In this document: positions 22,086 to 32,688 of the stretch, one piece after another
Numbering within the stretch: position 1 is the first letter of the stretch
Layout of the letters: every line of letters starts with the position of its first letter
Origin: Bemisia tabaci
Lineage: Eukaryota; Arthropoda; Insecta; Hemiptera; Aleyrodidae
NCBI RefSeq assembly: GCF_918797505.1
Contig: NC_092800.1
Location: 30,122,263-30,186,262 of the forward strand
DNA: 64,000 bases
Direction: 5' to 3'
Made by a program: the position numbers and the translations under genes
The notes under the pieces: generated by a model
What the model was told of the DNA's origin: nothing
The model's database searches: none
Seen by the model: the letters and a program-made list of their open reading frames with translations, nothing else

Positions 22086-22298
22086 CACTGAAAAAAAAGA
22101 CGGGCTGTATAGACATACCGTCCGTTTCGGGCTCAGAAGCTATAGAAGTTCCGGGTGCTGGAGCCGTAGCTCAGATTGATCCCAGGGCACTATGCCCCGA
22201 ACTTTCAGCCTCTGAGCCCGGAATGCGGACGGTATGTCGGTATGTCTATATACAGCCCGTGAGTACGATTCCTACGACCGGAGTTTTTGTTTTCAGTG
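22086..22298. mobile_element. CAC-type fold-back MITE, family B copy 3
   Basis: The ends CACTGAAAAAAAAGACGGGC and TTTTTGTTTTCAGTG have inverted arms including GACATACCGTCCG/CGGACGGTATGTC and GGGCTCAGAAGC/GCCTCTGAGCCC. TG is duplicated at 22084-22085 and 22299-22300. It is the best-preserved copy of family B here. Confidence 0.8.
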
Positions 22299-22693
22299 TG
22301 AAAGAGAAGGAAAACCTCCGCTTTTAGAAATGCTCTTAATTTTTTCCGAAAGAAGGACTTTTGCCACTCTCTTGCTTCTCTCTTACACAAGTTTACTCGA
22401 ATCGCCTCTGGAAATGGATCGATGCGAACCATACTTTCCGTAACGTCAGACCTAAGCCGCTCTCCTATCCGTCCGTCGGACGGGCAGGAGTGATTCACCT
22501 TTGGGCTCGGAACAAGGATGACCTTTCGCGGCGGCGCGTCTAGTCCGCGCGCGATGCAGGTAGGCCATGTGAATTGGGGGCGGAGCCGAGCCCATTGACA
22601 AATGAGCCCGTACAAACCAATACCGGTGCCCGTAATTAACCTGCCTCCCGCGCGCCGAACTTCCCCCGAAACCCCCCGAACCTAACCTCAAAA
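22299..22693. other. GC-rich patch without recognised gene
   Basis: Between about 22440 and 22690 GC content rises clearly (GGCGGCGCGTCTAGTCCGCG). Frames are open on both strands, a composition effect. No motif, splice site pair or repeat match supports a gene. Confidence 0.35.
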
Positions 22694-22946
22694 CCGCCGT
22701 GCTCAGGAAGAACGCCGTACGAGCATTCGGAAGTTGCCAAATTTCCTTTCATAAAACGTTTATTTTTGAGAAAAGTTATCGATATTTTTCCTTGAAATTT
22801 TCAGGAACTTTAGGTAAAGTCGCGAACGATATTATCTGAAAAATTGGAAGAAAAATATTCATGAGTTTACCAGGGAGTTCGTGTTTTATCAATCGAAATT
22901 TGGCAACGCCTAAAGGTTCATACGGCGTTTTTCCTCAGCACGACAG
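22694..22946. mobile_element. 4-bp-TSD MITE, family M copy 2
   Basis: CCGCCGTGCTCAGGAAGAAC faces the inverted GTTTTTCCTCAGCACGACAG over 253 bases. AAAA is duplicated at 22690-22693 and 22947-22950. The length is identical to copies 1 and 3. Confidence 0.85.
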
Positions 22947-23135
22947 AAAACCCGACCATTTGGCAACCGCGGCTCATAGTAAATAACCAAGGCGACTCAC
23001 CTTTGATCGCGCACCGAATCTCACGGTTTTGATTGATTTTACGACTGATTTTTTTCCTCTCTTTGAGGCCTGTCCGTCGCCAGCGGACAGGCGCATCCTC
23101 AGCGCCGATATTGGTGCGGTTCTCCTCCCCTTTTC

Positions 23136-23208
23136 GACGTATTTACGCTAAAAAGACCTATGTTGCACGTAAACCCTATGCATGTAGGTCCTTTTAGCGT
23201 AAATACGT
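23136..23208. repeat. Compact hairpin, family P
   Basis: The arms GACGTATTTACGCTAAAA and TTTTAGCGTAAATACGTC pair, continuing imperfectly to a short loop. Related arms (GGACGTATTT.TGCCAAA type) occur at 54709, 61547 and 61800. It is probably a minimal fold-back element. Confidence 0.75.
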
Positions 23209-24039
23209 CCATTTATCATAACGCTGCTGCTGTCGGAGGCAATTGCAGAGGAAACGTCGGGAGCAAAGGAAGTGGAGGAAAAATGAGCCGATGGGATTGG
23301 ATTATGTAAACCGATCGAGTTTTGGGGCGGTCAACGCAATTATTTTATTTCCATTCGTTTCTGTTGGACGAACTCCGGAGCGAAGTCCGCTGTTTGAATA
23401 TCTAGAACCTTTATGCGTTGAAGAGATGTTTGAAAAATCAAAGGGAACGCCGCAAAATCGGAGAAAAAATAGAGCGAATTGTGCTAAGATGACTAATTTC
23501 GAAAAATGACGGGAAACTGTCGTATTACGCTGCATTTTCTCCAAAGAAAAAAAAAAAAAAAAAATCCACAAAAAACATGAAGTCTCCTTGAAATCGTTTG
23601 TTAATATTTTTAATTGTGTGAAAATAATTTTCCAAAAATCTTAAGAAACACTAAAAGTTTGTTTCCTCGTACAAAGAATAAAAAATGGGTATAGAGCAAT
23701 TTGCAACGAGACCCCATTGTCCGACAATGCTAGTGTTTCGCAGTGAAGGCGCCTGAATACCACTATTTTAACTTATAAAGTGGTCGTTTTGCCTAATTCA
23801 TGGAATGTAGGCGCATCTTAGCCATAGGACACATTCACAAAATTTTGTCGAGTAGGCAAGCATCCATTTACCTGGGGCATCCTCTCGAACTATTAACACT
23901 CTCCCAAGTATTTTAAAATTTCAACCTCGGTCTCCTTTGTTCAAATATCTCGGTGTATCACACAAGCTCTAGACGATGGCTGATGTGCTAAAGCGCGTAT
24001 TTCCGTTTACGACGTTGAAGTTATTCTGTCCAACTTTAA
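23209..24039. other. Intergenic DNA, no feature seen
   Basis: An 89-codon minus frame and an 88-codon plus frame overlap around 23243-23571. Neither has a recognisable motif. An A-run of about 19 lies near 23547-23565. Confidence 0.4.
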
Positions 24040-24735
24040 TCTTCCTTTCAGCGTCATTTCTTGAATACTACCTTGATTTTTATTCTCTGTCAGTCGAATA
24101 ATCTGACTACACGAAGAAAAAAACTCCGTGCGTGGGACCCGAGGTTTAGGTCGTATGGATCTCTGAAGTTTTCGGATTGAGCATCCGAACACTTTGGGCC
24201 CAGCTGCTGAGGTTTGGATCACACATCTGAAACTGAAGTTCTTACATCTGAGGTACTTCGGTTTTCACTTCCGAAAAACTTCGGTTCTCATTTCAGATGT
24301 AAGAACTGGAGTTTCAGATGTGTATGATCCAAACCTCGACAGCTAGACCTAAAGTGTTCAGATGCTCAATCCGAAAACTTCAGAGGTCCATATGACCTAA
24401 ACTGCTTCGGGTCCCACGCACGAGGTTTTTTTCTCCGTGTACACTACAAGCCATAGAGCGAGCTTGTTTCTCTGCGAAAAAGTAAAATAGGAGTGGAAAT
24501 ATTGAAACCTTAAACCTTGATTTTTTTTTCTCTGCCACCAAATATTCTGACTACATTACAAGCTATAAAATGAGTTTATTCCTCTTTGAAAAAGTACAAT
24601 CAGAGCGGAAATTTTGAAACAATGCATCTTGATTTTTCTTCTCTGTCAGCCGAATATTCTGTATACATTACAAGCTACAGAGTGAACTTGTTTTCCCTCG
24701 AAAAAATATAATAGGAGTGAAAATTTTGAAACGCG
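24040..24735. repeat. Tandem array, 112-base period, interrupted by a transposon
   Basis: Units share TCTCTGTCAGCCGAATATTC, TACATTACAAGCTA and AAAAAGT-type blocks ending AAATTTTGAAAC. TACAAG anchors at 24445, 24557 and 24669 are exactly 112 bases apart. A partial unit before 24110 is separated from the rest by the inserted element at 24110-24439. A related diverged unit is at about 28740-28810. Confidence 0.8.
24110..24439. mobile_element. CAC-type giant fold-back, family E copy 1
   Basis: CACGAAGAAAAAAACTCCGT and the inverted ACGAGGTTTTTTTCTCCGTG enclose two nearly complementary arms of about 150 bases. Shared blocks include TTCGGATTGAGCATCCGAAC and GAGGTTTGGATCACACATCT. TA is duplicated at 24108-24109 and 24440-24441. 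The neighbouring array units show the empty site (CTGAC TA CATTACAAG). Confidence 0.85.
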
Positions 24736-25153
24736 GCAATGACGGTCTCGCGGTCACGTGGTCTCGCACTTTGGCCGTCGACATAAAAAAGGCCAAATTG
24801 TCAGGTGAGTGAACTGCGGCTGAACTGCTAAAGGTAGTGCTAAGTGTGGGTGACGGCTGAACAGGGAGATAAAAACCGCCGAATGGCGAAGTTGCGAAAT
24901 AGGGTCGGGACGAGAAGCAGACGAAGGGGACAAAGCAACCCAAGGGTATTCCCAGCTCGCAAATAAATACATTTCCAGATTCGAGATGTGTCCCTGAATT
25001 CCTTCTTCATGCTGTCTATCAGTGGGATCCGCGTACCGCACCGCCCCCAAGATAACAGGGGCCCAGGTTATTCAAGAATATGGAAATGCAACTTTCGAGG
25101 ATTCTTCCCTCGCTTTCGGAGTTGTCGAACTTAACTTGAACATTGAAGCCACT

Positions 25154-25357
25154 CACGGGAAAAAAGTTAGGCAGCATTGACCATACTCTGGTGAAAAAAC
25201 GGCACGACCAGGCAGTATGGTAACTTCCACCAAAATTATTCTCACGATGAGGAAAAATCTTGTTGCCTTTACGATAATTTTGATGAAAGTTTCCATACTT
25301 TCTGGTTGTACCAAACATCAACCAAAATACAGCAAATGCCACCTATTTTTTTCCGTG
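25154..25357. mobile_element. CACGG-type TIR element
   Basis: CACGGGAAAAAAGTTAGG faces the inverted CCACCTATTTTTTTCCGTG. ACCATACT and AGTATGGTAAC motifs occur inside, similar to family N. The flanks CT/TT do not give a clean TSD. Confidence 0.55.
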
Positions 25358-25385
25358 TTTGGCTAAAATAACTGAAGGAAAGTAC

Positions 25386-25564
25386 CCCGGTAAAAAAGTA
25401 TGGTAACAATTTGAGTCTACTTGATTTTTCACAGTGATACTATTTAGTGAAAATAACCAGAATTGTGGTAGTATTTACCAGAGTCCTGGTGATACTTACC
25501 ATGATATGGTAAACATCCTGTACCGTGTCAGAGTATGGGGAATGTTCCATATTTTTTTTCAGTG
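25386..25564. repeat. Family N-related repeat with CAGTG right end
   Basis: It is rich in GTATGGTAA/TTACCA motifs and ends TATTTTTTTTCAGTG, as does the 1.4-kb element at 62022. The left end is not clear. Confidence 0.5.
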
Positions 25565-25657
25565 TGAGATTGAAATTACATGATGCAACACAAAATATTT
25601 GAGCTTACATTTTGCAATCATGGACCACTATTCCTGGGTCATTTTGTAAAAGCATCT

Positions 25658-26148
25658 CGACGGTGACGTGAACCTAGCAGATCATATATCTGGTTTTGTG
25701 ACGTTGCAGAGACTTTTTGTCATACTTTGTTTTTTAGTTAGGAAACTACTCAACGTCAATTTTTGTAATCTTCTGTGATTTTCCCTCTCTGTACGAAGGA
25801 AACTCCATGGAAACGTCAAGTAAAGGTCCCGGGTTCGAATCCCGGATGGGGCGACTTGTTTTCAAGGAACTGACGAGTAGATCTGCAGAAACAGACTACA
25901 CTCGGCCTTGTTCTCTGAAAATGTGAAAACCTGCAGCATGGATGTGTACTAACGCTATCCCGATGCTCGTCCAAGGCTGCAGAATCCTCAAACGATTCAA
26001 AGACCTTAAGTAACTTTAAAGAAGAAAAAAATGAAGAAGAAAAAAAATCAAGGAATAATTTGATTTGTTCTCCTTTAGAAGAATGAAATGGGAGCGGAGA
26101 TTTTCAAACACCACGTACGAGATACTTGGTTTTGGAGTTTTGCCATCG
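25658..26148. mobile_element. 4-bp-TSD element, family R copy 2, carrying a nested SINE-like insert
   Basis: CGACGGTGACGTGAACCTAG and the inverted GAGTTTTGCCATCG are flanked by ATCT at 25654-25657 and 26149-26152. Outside lies a family D context (ATTTTGTAAAAGCATC/TATCTGCTTACGG). It is about 240 bases longer than copy 1 because of the insert at about 25801-26044. Confidence 0.75.
25801..26044 (+). mobile_element. Candidate tRNA-derived SINE
   Basis: Near its left end is a perfect tRNA T-arm, CCGGG-TTCGAAT-CCCGG, containing a Pol III B-box (GGTTCGAATCC), followed by ATGGGGCGA. A body of about 170 bases follows, ending in an A-rich tail (GAAGAAAAAAATGAAGAAG). AAGGA appears at both borders. No A-box or 5' half of a tRNA is seen, so it is either 5'-truncated or a diverged head. 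It interrupts family R copy 2. Confidence 0.5.
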
Positions 26149-26152
26149 ATCT

Positions 26153-29100
26153 ATCTGCTTACGGAAATTACTGCAATCTACAGTAACCTTGCATTAATCA
26201 GCCTTTTGTTGGAACCTAAAACAATAGTAAAAAAAACCATAGAATAAGAATTAGTGACACAAGTTTGTATTTCTTTATTTCTCATATTTTCAAAAGTCCA
26301 TAAAGGACAATAAAATACGAAACATTGGCAACAACGTTTGATCTCTTCGGTTCTCCTAGGGTCCTCGGGCAAGTTGTGAATGGAGTGTTGGGCGAACTAT
26401 TTTTTCTTGCGTTTTGCAATTCCGATTCTGTATTTTTTCCATCTACGCAGGCGACTTTATCAGTCTTCCCCCTCGCTATTCTGTTTGCTGCACAGACCCT
26501 TCTCCACAAATAAAGTTTCTTCCGGTTTTGCCTCCACGAACAGATATGAGAACTTTGATTCAGACCGGTACTAGGAAAGTTTGATAGAGGTAAATTGGCG
26601 CGCGTCATCTGTTCACGATTCTACCAGGGGTTGGCGTGCGTGCGGTGCGAGGGGAGTGTTGTCTTGAAGCTTCACGCAGAAATTTAAGATAAGCCAGTTG
26701 CGAAGAAAGATCAGTGCATTGTTAAACTTTGTTTATATTGTCGGAAAGAATAATGCAGAAAAGTGGATGCCCACCATACAAAAATAATTGTAAATGTGTC
26801 ATTCGGTTGCGACGCGCCTACAATCCGCAGATTAGGCAATTTGGCCGACTCATAGGTTAAAATAGTTGTATCCAGGTGCCTTAACCACGCAGTGTAGCTT
26901 ATCCAAGGCAATACAATAGCTGAAGTGCAACACTGCGTATCAGTAAAAAAATTTAGATTTTTCAAGATTTTTTTTTTTCGGTTTTTCAAGATCTCCGGTC
27001 CTAGTTTACTTTTTCGACGAGGAACAAGTCAACTCGTGGAACGTGAGGTAATGCACAAAATGTATTCAAGAGCTACTTTGAACGAAAGTATGTCGTACTA
27101 TCGCAAATCGAAAGGATTGCGGAATTTGCGATATCCATGTGGAACGTACTTTTTAAGCTATTCCAAAATTTTTCTCTGTTAATTTTTGTTTTCAAATACA
27201 TCACGCACGCAAGTTGTCAGGATACACGGAAATTCTTAGAAAATTCCCCACAATCCAGAAAGTATCAATTGATCCCATCGAATCTTTCTACTAAGTGCTG
27301 AAGAACCATCTTGAGATATGTCAAGATACAGAGAAGGCAGATACATGCGAGTCGTGAAAGAGATGTCTTCTTATTAACGCGCGAAATGAATAGCTGTACA
27401 TGCACGGCAGCTTTCGAGGAAGGGGGGGGGGGAGGTTGGATCACTTTAATTCCAGATAAACCAGGAAAAAAAGCACTTTCAATAGGGAGCAAACCTGATC
27501 TTAAAACGTAAAAAACCGCGAAGGAAGCGTCTATGAAAGAAAAACACGGAAGGCAGGGGAAAAAATGCGGGAGAGGAAAAAATCGAGAATGAGGCGTGTA
27601 AAGGATGGTTTGGTTAATGTTGTGGAAGTATTTCTTTCAAAGCACAATTCGATTTAATTCCCTCCTCCGCACCTCCTCTCCTCCACCCCCCTCGCCCTGC
27701 TCCGTCGTTTTTTCTCTTTCCCGTCCGACCGGCGTAACTTCTTCGTGGTACGTTGTTAAACAAGAGTCGCGGTTTAAACAAGACATTAAAAATACTCTGC
27801 GCGGAAGGAGAGAAAGTGGGTGAAAAAAGGAAATATATAAAAATAAAAAATAAGAAAAAACCGGGAGCGTAAAAATAAATCGGTAATATTATGAGCGGGG
27901 GATGAAATATTGTGGCTTGTGTGGGAGATTAAAGTAGCTGAAACGCCTATGATCCTGCATTAGATAAGATTAATCGAGGAATGTATTTTATTAATAAGGA
28001 TGTCAAAGGTCCATTTTTAACACTGCGAGCTGTGCAGTTTCGACGACATTTTACTTGGTGCTGAAAAGGCGGAGGTGGTTGGGTTCGTTTTTAAAGATAG
28101 AATTTATCGAATGTATGCTCGCGGCTGCACCCTAACTAAAACTTTAGCACGTGATAGGTCAAGATGTTGAAATCTCATCAAATCAAAGGACTAATTAAAA
28201 ATTATAAAAATGTCATATACTTGGATAAATAAATTAATAATTTAATCCTGTGACATCCCGAGGAACTTGTCTGTTCCTCCACAAAATGAACTAAAAGAAT
28301 CCTACTAGCCTTTACTATACTTTGGTGGATATTTTAAAGATATTGGTAAGAGTATAGTAAAAGCTACAAGAAGGTCGATCACTTTGTTACAAAAGTTTAC
28401 TAGGTTGGTCTGTCATACTTTTTTCCCTTGTAAAACACTGGTCTGGGTAAAATCACTCAAAATTCAATTTTTTTTAAACGTGATTTAATTCTACGTTGCT
28501 TGAAACAATACATACAAGTTTTTAAGTATCCATATAAATGACTGAAGAGCAAAACCAAAGGCAAACTGGTGAGAATGAGCGCAGAACATCGTGAGTGGGT
28601 CACCACTGGACTGGAACTGAAACTAATGACTCCTTCAAAGTGTCGCAAGCAACTATTACTGCTCCTTAGCCACTCACATTGCCTAACAATTTATTGAAGG
28701 CGAACTGGTGAGAATAAGCGCGGAACGTCGTGAGTTTTCTTCTCTTTTAGCGGAATACTCTGAATAAAGTCCAAACCATTGAATTGACTTGTTCCTCTTC
28801 GAAAAATAAAATGGATCGTATTCGATAAACCAAACAAATGAGATTGTATCGATTGGTTCGACATGTGAACATATCCTCGAAAGACAATTGAGTAATCTGA
28901 GGGAACGGGTTTTTTTGTGATAGATTTTTGATACTTATGAGAACAATTTATGCGTACAAAATGGCACTGAAGAGTGAAATTGTTAGGAATTTTCTCATTT
29001 TCAGCTTTTCCAACTTAAATCCCAAAATTCTTGTTTGAGGTTATGTTCTTTTGTTTTGAACCGAACGATACATCGAACCACTATCGAATACGATCAACAG

Positions 29101-29295
29101 GAACGGTAATTTTGAAATATCGCAACGGAGATAAGAGCTTTTGTACTGTTGCTATCCACTTCCGTCAAAGTCTCCGATTTTTTGCACCTGTTCCACATCG
29201 AGCGGTCTCTTAGTCCCGTCCAGATTAGAAGATTCTTTTTTCTTAGCGATGGAATAGCCGAGCTCAGAATCAAAAGAGAAAGGCGAAAGAGACAG
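26153..29295. other. About 3.1 kb of intergenic DNA with no named gene
   Basis: A 108-codon minus-strand frame at 26282-26608 is followed on its strand by AATAAA but has no recognisable domain. A G-run (about 27422-27431), a C/T-rich patch near 27660-27700 and a short hairpin around 28305-28365 are present. Two related AACTGGTGAGAAT blocks (about 28565 and 28705) form a local duplication. Nothing else stands out. Confidence 0.4.
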
Positions 29296-29425
29296 CGCTG
29301 CCGTGATAGCGAAGAAAGCATTAAGTGCACGCTGAGATGAACCCCAAGACACATAAAATCACGTGCTAACCATGGCTCATATAGAAATCCACTTATTTCT
29401 CTCTTCGCTATCACGGCGAAGCGTT
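29296..29425. repeat. Fold-back repeat
   Basis: CGCTGCCGTGATAGCGAAGA faces the inverted CTTCGCTATCACGGCGAAGC across about 130 bases. No TSD was determined. Confidence 0.6.
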
Positions 29426-29550
29426 TCATCTAGGTTGCGGATCGGGATCAACCGAGCGGCAAAAAGTCAGCGGCAGCGGTCGAGCAGTGTTTTTTGCCTC
29501 GGTTGCGGGCAGACGCAGACGCGGGCGGCTCGACGGAAAGTTGATTAAAT

Positions 29551-29611
29551 TGTGCCGGGGATTGAACCGGGACCTCCTGACTCCGAAAGGTCACGCCGGT
29601 TAGCCGACCAT
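29551..29611 (-). tRNA. tRNA-like sequence (pseudogene or SINE head), weak
   Basis: On the - strand, TGGTCGGCTAACCGGC resembles a D-arm/A-box region. A 7-base loop TTTCGGA then suggests a TCG (Arg) anticodon, and GGTTCAATCCC matches the Pol III B-box. The T-stem has one C-C mismatch and the acceptor stem does not close, so a functional tRNA is unlikely. Confidence 0.3.
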
Positions 29612-29724
29612 CGTTAATTCACATCTCCTCACGACCCTCATCTGGGCTCCGATCCCTTCAAGACGTTTAGCTGCTTTCGCCGCAGCGTACGCCCCTCACT
29701 CCTCCTCAAGTTTTTATCAGTTTC

Positions 29725-31148
29725 CGTTTTGCGACCGGTTTCCTACATGCGTTGCTCTACTTAAATAGGCGTAACTCATAACCAAAGTACGGAAAAATGC
29801 GTTTTAGCCAAAAAATTGCGATATTTTGCAGGGCCGGATTAAGGGGGTGGCCACATGGGCCGCGGCCCATGGCGGCAAGTTTCGGGGGCGGTAGATGTTG
29901 CAATGTCTTTAAATGTAGCTATAAAGAAAAATCGGATTCAGGAAAAAAAAAATTACGAACGAGAAAAGGTGACAACATCTCTCATTTCCTGAGAGTATAT
30001 CTCTAATTTTGTCGTCCCTCTGTGATACGATAGACAGCACCTTTAATTAGCCGAGTTAAGAGTGAGAGAGAAACCGAACACGGAATTTGGCCTGGAACGG
30101 CGCGGCGCAGAGAGCAGTGATGACGAGAACGTGAGATGAAAAGGAGAAACCCTCGGCGCGGCGGTCGACATGTAACACATATTAGCGCCTACAAGACTGC
30201 ATGAATACTTCACGCATTGCGCCAAAGACAGTGCAGTCGCTGCGGGCAGCAACGGGCAGCGTGAAACGCATAGCGCCTACAAGACTGCATGAATACTTCA
30301 CGCATTGCGTCAAACACAGTGCGTGCGGCAGCAGTCGGCCCGAAACGCATAGCACATGTAAGACTGTAGGAATACTTCACGCATTGCGCCAAACACAGTG
30401 CGGTTAGCGAGGCGCGGCGGCGGAAGTTCAAATTATTAAAACGCATTTATGTTTGTTCTTTCATAATTTTTTGGTTCATTTTTTATAAATGGAAGGCCTT
30501 GTCCATACAGAGATAGGTTTACGGAACTTAACTTTCGCGCCAAGTTCAGTGAACTTTTGCTAGTAGTGTTGACAGGGCTTTCGCAAAAAATGTGACCAAC
30601 ACGAGGAAACGCGTCTTATACGACTCTCCCCCTCCGGCACGTTCACTTGATGGTTTTTATTGATGTTTCAAAACGAATGAGAAGGGGGCGGCAAAATACA
30701 GGCGGCCCATGGGCGGCAAGTAAGTAAATCCGGCCCTGATATTTTGTACATAAGTTGCAATTAATGTACAATTTTTTTGGCGATAAAATTGCTAGGATCA
30801 TACAAACATCTAGAAGCAGTTTTCTTATTGCAACCGATTTCCCACATGCGATGCTCTACTTGAATGGGCATAGCTCAAAACCAAGTACCGGAAGAATTGC
30901 GATATTTTGAAAGTAAGTTGCGATTTTTTACGATTTTTTGGCGTTTAAATAGCCAAGATCATAAACATCTGAGCGGTTTTTGTTTTGCAACCAATTTCCC
31001 ACGTACGTTGGTCTTCTTGAATAGGCGTAGCTCATAATCCAAGCACCAAAAAAATCGCGTTTCAGCGGAGAAATCCCGATATTTGAATATAAATTGCGAA
31101 TTGCTTACGATTTTTGGCGATGAAAATACTGGGGTCATTAACATCTGA
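29725..31148. repeat. Tandem array of about 165-180-base units, host of a hAT element
   Basis: Three units share a CAACCGATTTCCCACATGCG-type block, an AATAGGCGTAGCTCATAA-type block, ATTGCGATATTTTG and the CATCTGAGCGGTTT-type end. Anchors are at 29743, 30843 and 31010; the first interval includes the 918-base hAT insertion with its TSD, leaving about 182. Units are clearly diverged. Confidence 0.75.
29829..30738. mobile_element. Non-autonomous hAT element, copy 1 (910 bp)
   Basis: The ends CAGGGCCGGATTAAGGGGGT and AAGTAAGTAAATCCGGCCCTG-type (terminal inverted CCGGCCCTG) are flanked by an exact 8-bp duplication, ATATTTTG, at 29821-29828 and 30739-30746. CAGGG ends and an 8-bp TSD define the hAT superfamily. 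Internal GCGGCCCATG/CATGGGC blocks lie near both ends. The centre (about 30180-30425) has three units with CATGAATACTTCACGCATTG. There is no transposase frame. Confidence 0.92.
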
Positions 31149-32293
31149 TTATCCTCGATCTTCTTGCAATTTGATCTCTATAAAATCGCGTTCGGATGAT
31201 CGAAATGTTATCTCAATTCATCACAATTTTTTGTTCGATACTATCGCGATAAGCACTTAAAATCAGCAAATTTTAGAGAAGAAATTGTACATAGTCATAT
31301 CCGTGTTACTAATGTGATAATTTGAGTAAATGTTCACTTCAAAGATCCTAATTTATTTACAATGAATCGTAAGTAAGAATTCCTGAATATTTATAATGCT
31401 TACAAACTGGAGATGAACATGCTCTAACCATTCTATTTCACTTTCGAATTTTCAAGACGTTTAGTTATATTGGGTCCTCGCTACCACTGAAGCATCAAGT
31501 GAAAAACTTGTAGTCGCAACTTTATTTCGAGAATATCGGAAGATTAAGTAGGGCCACAATTCATGAAAAAATTCACAACTAAAACAAATCCATTTATTTA
31601 ATTAAGAAGTCAACGCTCCGATGGTGGTTTGGTTCTAGTGGAATTTGACAGGAGATAAAAATAATCCATAAATATTGAAAAACAAAGGAAAAACACGGCA
31701 TGATTAATTCTAAGGTCGAACTGAAGGAAACTCCAAGCTCACCTCCTTCGATTCTGGTATTCCTCGTGGAAGTTGGAGGTCGAGCTCCTTCCAGAATTGC
31801 CAAATCGTGGGAAAAATCACTATAAAATCAGTAAAAATCAGTGAATAATCTCGTGATGCTGGCGGCGGCGGTTCCACCTCTGACACGCCATGGTTCAACC
31901 ACCGCGGATCGCTCGGCCAATCACGGCGCTGTTCGGTTTCATTTTTTTTCACTCGGCTATTAAGTTGTTAAGTCTGGGCAGTAATGTAAATTTAATAATA
32001 TATTGCCTCACCGCGGCGCGACCCAACTCTTTCTTTCGTGACTGCATGGCTTTCGATGCTGCCGGAAAAATGTGACTGCTGGTTGCCGGCCGTCGGGAGA
32101 ATACTTCGGAAACTGAGGTCACGCCCATTGGTTGCGGCCCGGCCGGCCTTAAGGGCCCGTTGGACCCGGGGCGGGCAAGTTTGAGGTATTGGAAACTTTG
32201 GCAAAAGTTGAGGGATTGGCTGTCTCTGAAGACATTATTCTTGGGACCACAAATTTCCACCTTTTTCAAATAAATTAAAGAGAGTGAACCCTA
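31149..32293. other. Intergenic DNA with a GC-rich patch
   Basis: GC-rich sequence lies at about 31855-31930 and 32090-32180 (GGCCCGGCCGGCC). Frames on both strands are motif-free. No repeat match was seen. Confidence 0.35.
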
Positions 32294-32688
32294 CACGGAG
32301 AAAAAAATCTCGTGCGTGGGACCCGAAGTTTAGGTCATATGAATCTCTAGAGTTTTCGGATTGAGCATCCGAACACTTATGGACCAGCTACTGAGGTTTG
32401 GATCACACATCTGAAACTTCAGTTCTTACATCTGAAGTACTTCGGTTTTCACATCCGAAAAACTTCGGTTTTCACATCCGAAAAACTTCGGTTCTCAATC
32501 CGAAAAACTTCGGTTCTCAATCCGAAAAACTTCGGTTGTCACATCTGAAGTACTTCAGATGTAGGTTTCAGATGTGTGATCCGAACCTCGACAGCTAGAC
32601 CTAAAGTGTTCAGATGCTCAATCTGAAAACTTCAGAGATCCATATGACCTAAACTTCGGGTACCACGCACGAGGTTTTTTTTTCCGTG
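32294..32688. mobile_element. CAC-type giant fold-back, family E copy 2, with expanded tip
   Basis: CACGGAGAAAAAAATCTCGT and ACGAGGTTTTTTTTTCCGTG enclose arms shared with copy 1. TA is duplicated at 32292-32293 and 32689-32690. Near the hairpin tip (about 32440-32545) the unit TCCGAAAAACTTCGGTT is repeated four to five times, making it longer than copy 1. Confidence 0.85.

Noticed and set aside
24040..24735. Regularly spaced repeats considered as a CRISPR-like array
   Set aside because: The whole 112-base unit is repeated, with no constant repeat/variable spacer pattern, and the window is eukaryotic.
26282..26608. 108-codon minus frame followed by AATAAA, considered as a retrocopy or transposase C-terminus
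   Set aside because: The peptide has no domain I recognise, and AATAAA is common in AT-rich DNA. A translated search showing a homologue would revive it.
29551..29611. Functional tRNA-Arg on the minus strand
   Set aside because: The T-stem has a mismatch and the acceptor stem does not close. It is kept only as a weak tRNA-like feature.
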